Below, in pieces: positions 13,693-16,183 of a DNA stretch of 16,183 nt (its first letter is position 1; each line of letters opens with the position of its first letter). The stretch lies in NCBI GenBank assembly GCA_020429485.1, contig JAGQLK010000009.1, positions 1-16,183 of the forward strand, read 5' to 3'. The stretch comes from Candidatus Dojkabacteria bacterium (GTDB taxonomy: Bacteria > Patescibacteriota > Dojkabacteria > B142 > OLB20). The notes beneath the pieces are model-generated. The model ran no database searches and was not told the DNA's origin. It saw nothing but the letters and a program-made list of their open reading frames with translations. The position numbers and the translations under genes are program-made.

Positions 13693-14220
13693 TTAGATGT
13701 ACGGGGGCGGTCCGTGGTTTTGGTCAAGTTGTGATGCCAATTGACGCGGTCGAATGAAGACTACGTAAATAATAATCATCACAAAGATGACAAAACCGAA
13801 CCAGAGCCATCCCGGTACTGTGCCAAACAGAGGGGGGTCCCCTTTGTCTGCACTGCTCTCTTGTTCGTTGTGTAGGTCTTGACCTTCCTGCAAGTTGATG
13901 GACGATCCCTCTGCTCCGAGGCTCGCCGTATTACCGCCGAAAGTTGTCTCCTGATTGTTCAGAGCTTCACCTTGTTGCGCTGTGTTGCTTCCAAAGGTTG
14001 TGCTTTGTTCGTTATGGTAAACTTCTACTTCAGCACCTTCTTCTGCAACTAACACATCAGCATTACAGTTGAACAAACAGGAGCTTTGGTCCACAGTCAC
14101 TTCCGTTTGATCGGTCGCTACTGTTTCTGGATCATTTGATCCTCCGCCACAAGCGCGGGCGCCAAGAATGAACCCAAACAACAGAACAACGAGAGCTGCG
14201 TACAGCAGTCTCTTGTCCAT
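13693..14220 (-). CDS. Lipoprotein-like two-membrane-segment protein, GC-rich, probably acquired
   Basis: 175 residues, unrecognised. MDKR is followed by a hydrophobic segment (5-22) ending LGARAC with C24, a possible but non-canonical lipobox. An acidic, Ser/Thr/Asn/Gln-rich stretch follows with C48 and C52 and a degenerate internal repeat (TTFGSNTAQQGEA at 74-86, TTFGGNTASLGAE at 92-104). A second hydrophobic segment (136-156) is followed by RPR and a tail ending PPPYI. The middle is probably outside the membrane. The gene stands apart: hand counts of three 60-base lines (13801, 13861, 13921) give 62, 52 and 53% G+C, against about 32% for the line at 14341, and it uses CTG, CGC and GCC codons rare in its neighbours. 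It also has an SD (ggag, 7 bases before ATG), which the other genes lack. Horizontal transfer is the simplest reading; an assembly join is the alternative. Confidence 0.7.
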   Translation of the reverse strand: MDKRLLYAALVVLLFGFILGARACGGGSNDPETVATDQTEVTVDQSSCLFNCNADVLVAEEGAEVEVYHNEQSTTFGSNTAQQGEALNNQETTFGGNTASLGAEGSSINLQEGQDLHNEQESSADKGDPPLFGTVPGWLWFGFVIFVMIIIYVVFIRPRQLASQLDQNHGPPPYI

Positions 14221-14267
14221 GTATCTACTCCGTAATTATGATTTTTCGTCAATTCTTCTGAATACTA

Positions 14268-14300
14268 TCAACTCACTTTCATATATATCATCACCTCCTC
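14268..14300 (-). promoter_or_regulatory. Isolated strong Shine-Dalgarno with a tiny ORF
   Basis: On the minus strand GAGGAGGTGAT (14300-14290) contains ten contiguous bases complementary to the usual 16S rRNA 3' end. It is followed by ATGATATATATG and only a few codons (M-K-V-S-stop, stop at 14270-14268). It could be a leader peptide upstream of the 13693 gene or a relic of its original context. It is by far the strongest SD in the window. Confidence 0.45.
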
Positions 14301-14519
14301 AGGTTTAATTTCGTGAGCATTATTTCTAATGAGTACAGCGGTAAAGTCATTCTGTATTGATATTGTGCAAAAAGAAATAATAACTCCACTGTTGTACCCA
14401 TATAGCTATAAGCTCATACGTTCTTCGATTGTAAAAGGACATTTCCAAACAAGGTAGAGCCATTGTTCAAAAATATAGCATAATTATATCAGATTTTGCT
14501 TATATAGTTAATATATCTG
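14301..14519. other. AT-rich intergenic stretch
   Basis: No convincing gene, repeat or terminator is visible between the tiny leader ORF and the promoter of the fifth LysM-family gene. It should contain the promoter of the minus-strand 13693 gene, but I cannot choose a -10 with confidence. Confidence 0.4.
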
Positions 14520-14528
14520 TGATATAAT
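14520..14528 (+). promoter_or_regulatory. Extended -10 promoter of the fifth LysM-family gene
   Basis: TGATATAAT within TGTGATATAAT, identical over 11 bases to the promoter word before the 4497 gene. The hexamer ends 24 bp before the ATG at 14553. No clear -35 is present. Confidence 0.7.
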
Positions 14529-14552
14529 TATAGGGTATTTTCTGATATAGAA

Positions 14553-15944
14553 ATGGCTGGAGAATTAGCCTTACCAATACAACAAGAATTTTTACAACAT
14601 GAGTCTGAGAGGGCTCAAGTTCCTATGGAAGATACTTTCATGTATAAAGCTGGCCGAATGTTTGGCAGAGCTTATGAAAGAGCGAAGCATGAAGTAACCA
14701 AAGCATATTACCTATATCTCACACCTGAGAATGTAGCAAAAGCGCAATCCACTGCAGTATTTGCATTAACTGCAATTACAGTAGCAGGTGGAGTAGCACA
14801 GATAGCTATGAACGATCCTGAAGTGGCTCAATTCGTACACAATGCATCTCATAACATAGGAAATGCATTTCATGGAATGACTGATAGTATCGCAGATAAG
14901 TTACATTTCAATCATCCAGCTCCACATGGAGGAGGTGGTAATGAACACGCACTAGCTATGCAAAGCCAAGTAGATCCAAGTCAGAACGAAGCATGGTGTA
15001 ATGCACAACCAAATGCGCTCAAACTTACTTATGGTCAAAATACTACAGTTCCTGATATGATTGCTCAGAGGATTGGCCCTCCAGTAACTCAAGCAGACAT
15101 AGATAAATTTATGCAGATCAACGTTGGGCCTGATGTAAATAATCCAATTAATCCAACAGTATTTATGCAAGGTGATACCATTGCTACACATCCTGGTGGT
15201 TGTTTTTTAATTCCTACTGAGCATGTCCCTGTAGTACCAACACCAGCTGCACCAGTGATTGAAGTAGATCCAAATAGTACTACTTTTGTTTTGGTTGAGT
15301 TGCTAAAAGAATTGTGGGCAAATAATAAACCGGCAGCCGTAGGCGCTGTTATAGTACCTACTGGTCTTGCGTATGGACTATTGCATTATGGGGTTATACA
15401 CCCTTTCATAGTTAAGCCGTATAGATATCAAGTACATAAAGGTGCTGTCAGTGCAGCTGTTAGGCAAGTTGAATGGTATCAAATGCAAGGTTCAGTACCA
15501 TATGATACCCAGCAATTCCTAAACAGACGTGTACAAAATTTCCATAAAATGTATGGTCAGAAGTTGTTAACTCCAGAACGAATGCGACAATTAATGCCAG
15601 ATATTTTTCGTCAACAAAATATTCCTGTTCATAGAAATACTGGCACTCCTATCAGGAGTAGTCGTAGATCTCAGCGTGGTGAGGGTATTCATATTAGTAG
15701 AAGAGATCAGCAAGTGTATGGAAGGCAGCAAGAACAAACATGGATTCCGATTAATAGACCAGTAGAGCCAGAACCAGAGCCTGAAGTTTATTATGAAGAG
15801 CCAGAGCCTCAATATCTAGAAAGTCCAGAAGGGTTATACCAATGGATTGAAGATGACCGATATCCAGATGGTGGATACTGGCACCTAGTAGAAGAATATG
15901 TTCAAGAGCATGATGATGCTGATGAATTTGGTCTAGACTATTAA
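14553..15944 (+). CDS. LysM-like membrane-anchored surface protein, family member 5 (463 aa)
   Basis: N-terminus 1-62 (amphipathic, FGRAYERAKHEV similar in style to the sister proteins), membrane segment about 64-86 (STAVFALTAITVAGGVAQIA), His-rich stretch 96-132 (HNASHNIGNAFHGM...HPAPHGGGGNEH), and a divergent LysM-like domain bracketed by C149 and C217 (opening WCNAQPNA, closing GGCFLIP). A short Pro linker (225-240) and a second membrane segment about 260-280 follow. The 180-residue cytoplasmic tail is first basic (286-395), then strongly acidic with Pro-Glu repeats (403-422) and an acidic end. It lacks the extra Cys domain of members 1 and 2. ATG start, no SD. The stop lies 4 bp from the stop of the converging redoxin gene, with no terminator between. 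Confidence 0.75.
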   Translation: MAGELALPIQQEFLQHESERAQVPMEDTFMYKAGRMFGRAYERAKHEVTKAYYLYLTPENVAKAQSTAVFALTAITVAGGVAQIAMNDPEVAQFVHNASHNIGNAFHGMTDSIADKLHFNHPAPHGGGGNEHALAMQSQVDPSQNEAWCNAQPNALKLTYGQNTTVPDMIAQRIGPPVTQADIDKFMQINVGPDVNNPINPTVFMQGDTIATHPGGCFLIPTEHVPVVPTPAAPVIEVDPNSTTFVLVELLKELWANNKPAAVGAVIVPTGLAYGLLHYGVIHPFIVKPYRYQVHKGAVSAAVRQVEWYQMQGSVPYDTQQFLNRRVQNFHKMYGQKLLTPERMRQLMPDIFRQQNIPVHRNTGTPIRSSRRSQRGEGIHISRRDQQVYGRQQEQTWIPINRPVEPEPEPEVYYEEPEPQYLESPEGLYQWIEDDRYPDGGYWHLVEEYVQEHDDADEFGLDY

Positions 15945-15948
15945 TCTG

Positions 15949-16183
15949 CTAAGCAAGAAATGACTCTGATAGCTTATCCCAACTTGGCTCTACTAAGATA
16001 ATCTGTTCTCCGTTCTGAAATTCAGCAATAATTGTAGGGATTGATCTAGATCCTTTGTTAATTTCAATAACTTTTTTTGAAGCATCTTCATCATCGTCTA
16101 CACCGATGTAGTTATAATCTATATCGAATTTATCAAAGAATAGTTCAGCGCGTTTACAGTCCCCGCACCAATCAGCACCGTAC
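15949..16183 (-). CDS. Glutaredoxin/thioredoxin-fold protein, C-terminal part (runs off right edge)
   Basis: The last 77 codons are present. The peptide begins YGADWCGDCKRAELFF, with a CxxC redox motif (WCGDC) after the first strand, then the cis-proline segment SRSIPTII (residues 45-52) and a final helix. This fits glutaredoxin-like proteins of the mycoredoxin/NrdH kind that reduce disulfides in the cytoplasm; only the first few residues are missing. The pattern IDYNYIGVDDDEDA matches the family's strand 2. Its stop (complement of 15949-15951) nearly abuts the fifth LysM gene. A role in handling the Cys-paired surface proteins nearby is possible but unproven. Confidence 0.8.
   Translation of the reverse strand, partial: YGADWCGDCKRAELFFDKFDIDYNYIGVDDDEDASKKVIEINKGSRSIPTIIAEFQNGEQIILVEPSWDKLSESFLA

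Overview
The window looks like a chromosomal piece of a small-genome, AT-rich bacterium, most likely of the Candidate Phyla Radiation (Patescibacteria). This rests on a compact 520-residue IF-2 with almost no N-terminal extension, a cupin (archaeal-type) glucose-6-phosphate isomerase homologue, near-total absence of Shine-Dalgarno (SD) sequences, and large membrane-anchored LysM proteins that I do not recognise as a named family. The genetic code is standard: the GIY-YIG gene ends on TGA where its family normally ends. The lineage call is an inference.

Left part (1-4395): housekeeping genes with readable control regions. On the minus strand the first 20 codons of serS enter at the left edge. 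They are preceded by a T-box riboswitch with a complete antiterminator/terminator switch; its UGGC bulge matches the G73 discriminator of tRNA-Ser. Upstream lies a minus-strand cupin-PGI homologue with a near-consensus promoter and its own terminator. Next come dnaJ (minus), with a CIRCE-like operator over its predicted transcription start, and the divergent infB (plus).

Middle and right part (4396-15944): five genes (4497, 6399, 8141, 11708, 14553; all plus) encode one architectural family. Each has a cytoplasmic amphipathic N-terminus, a first membrane segment, a His-rich stretch, one or two cysteine-bracketed LysM-like domains, in most a Pro/Thr stalk, a second membrane segment and a cytoplasmic tail of very different length. 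Such proteins could clamp the membrane to the wall and report inward. A minus-strand Ser/Thr-kinase-like gene with an atypical catalytic loop (10579-11598) sits inside the cluster, divergent from the fourth member. Most of these genes, like infB, have an extended -10 promoter (TGnTATAAT type) and no SD.

An interruption between the fourth and fifth family genes (12914-14300) holds a small GIY-YIG nuclease gene that seems to start at CTG, three dispersed palindromic-type repeat copies, a degenerate 29-bp tandem repeat, strong hairpins, and a GC-rich minus-strand gene for a lipoprotein-like membrane protein with an SD, probably acquired. The right edge holds the C-terminal part of a minus-strand glutaredoxin/thioredoxin-fold protein, converging on the fifth LysM gene with a 4-bp gap.
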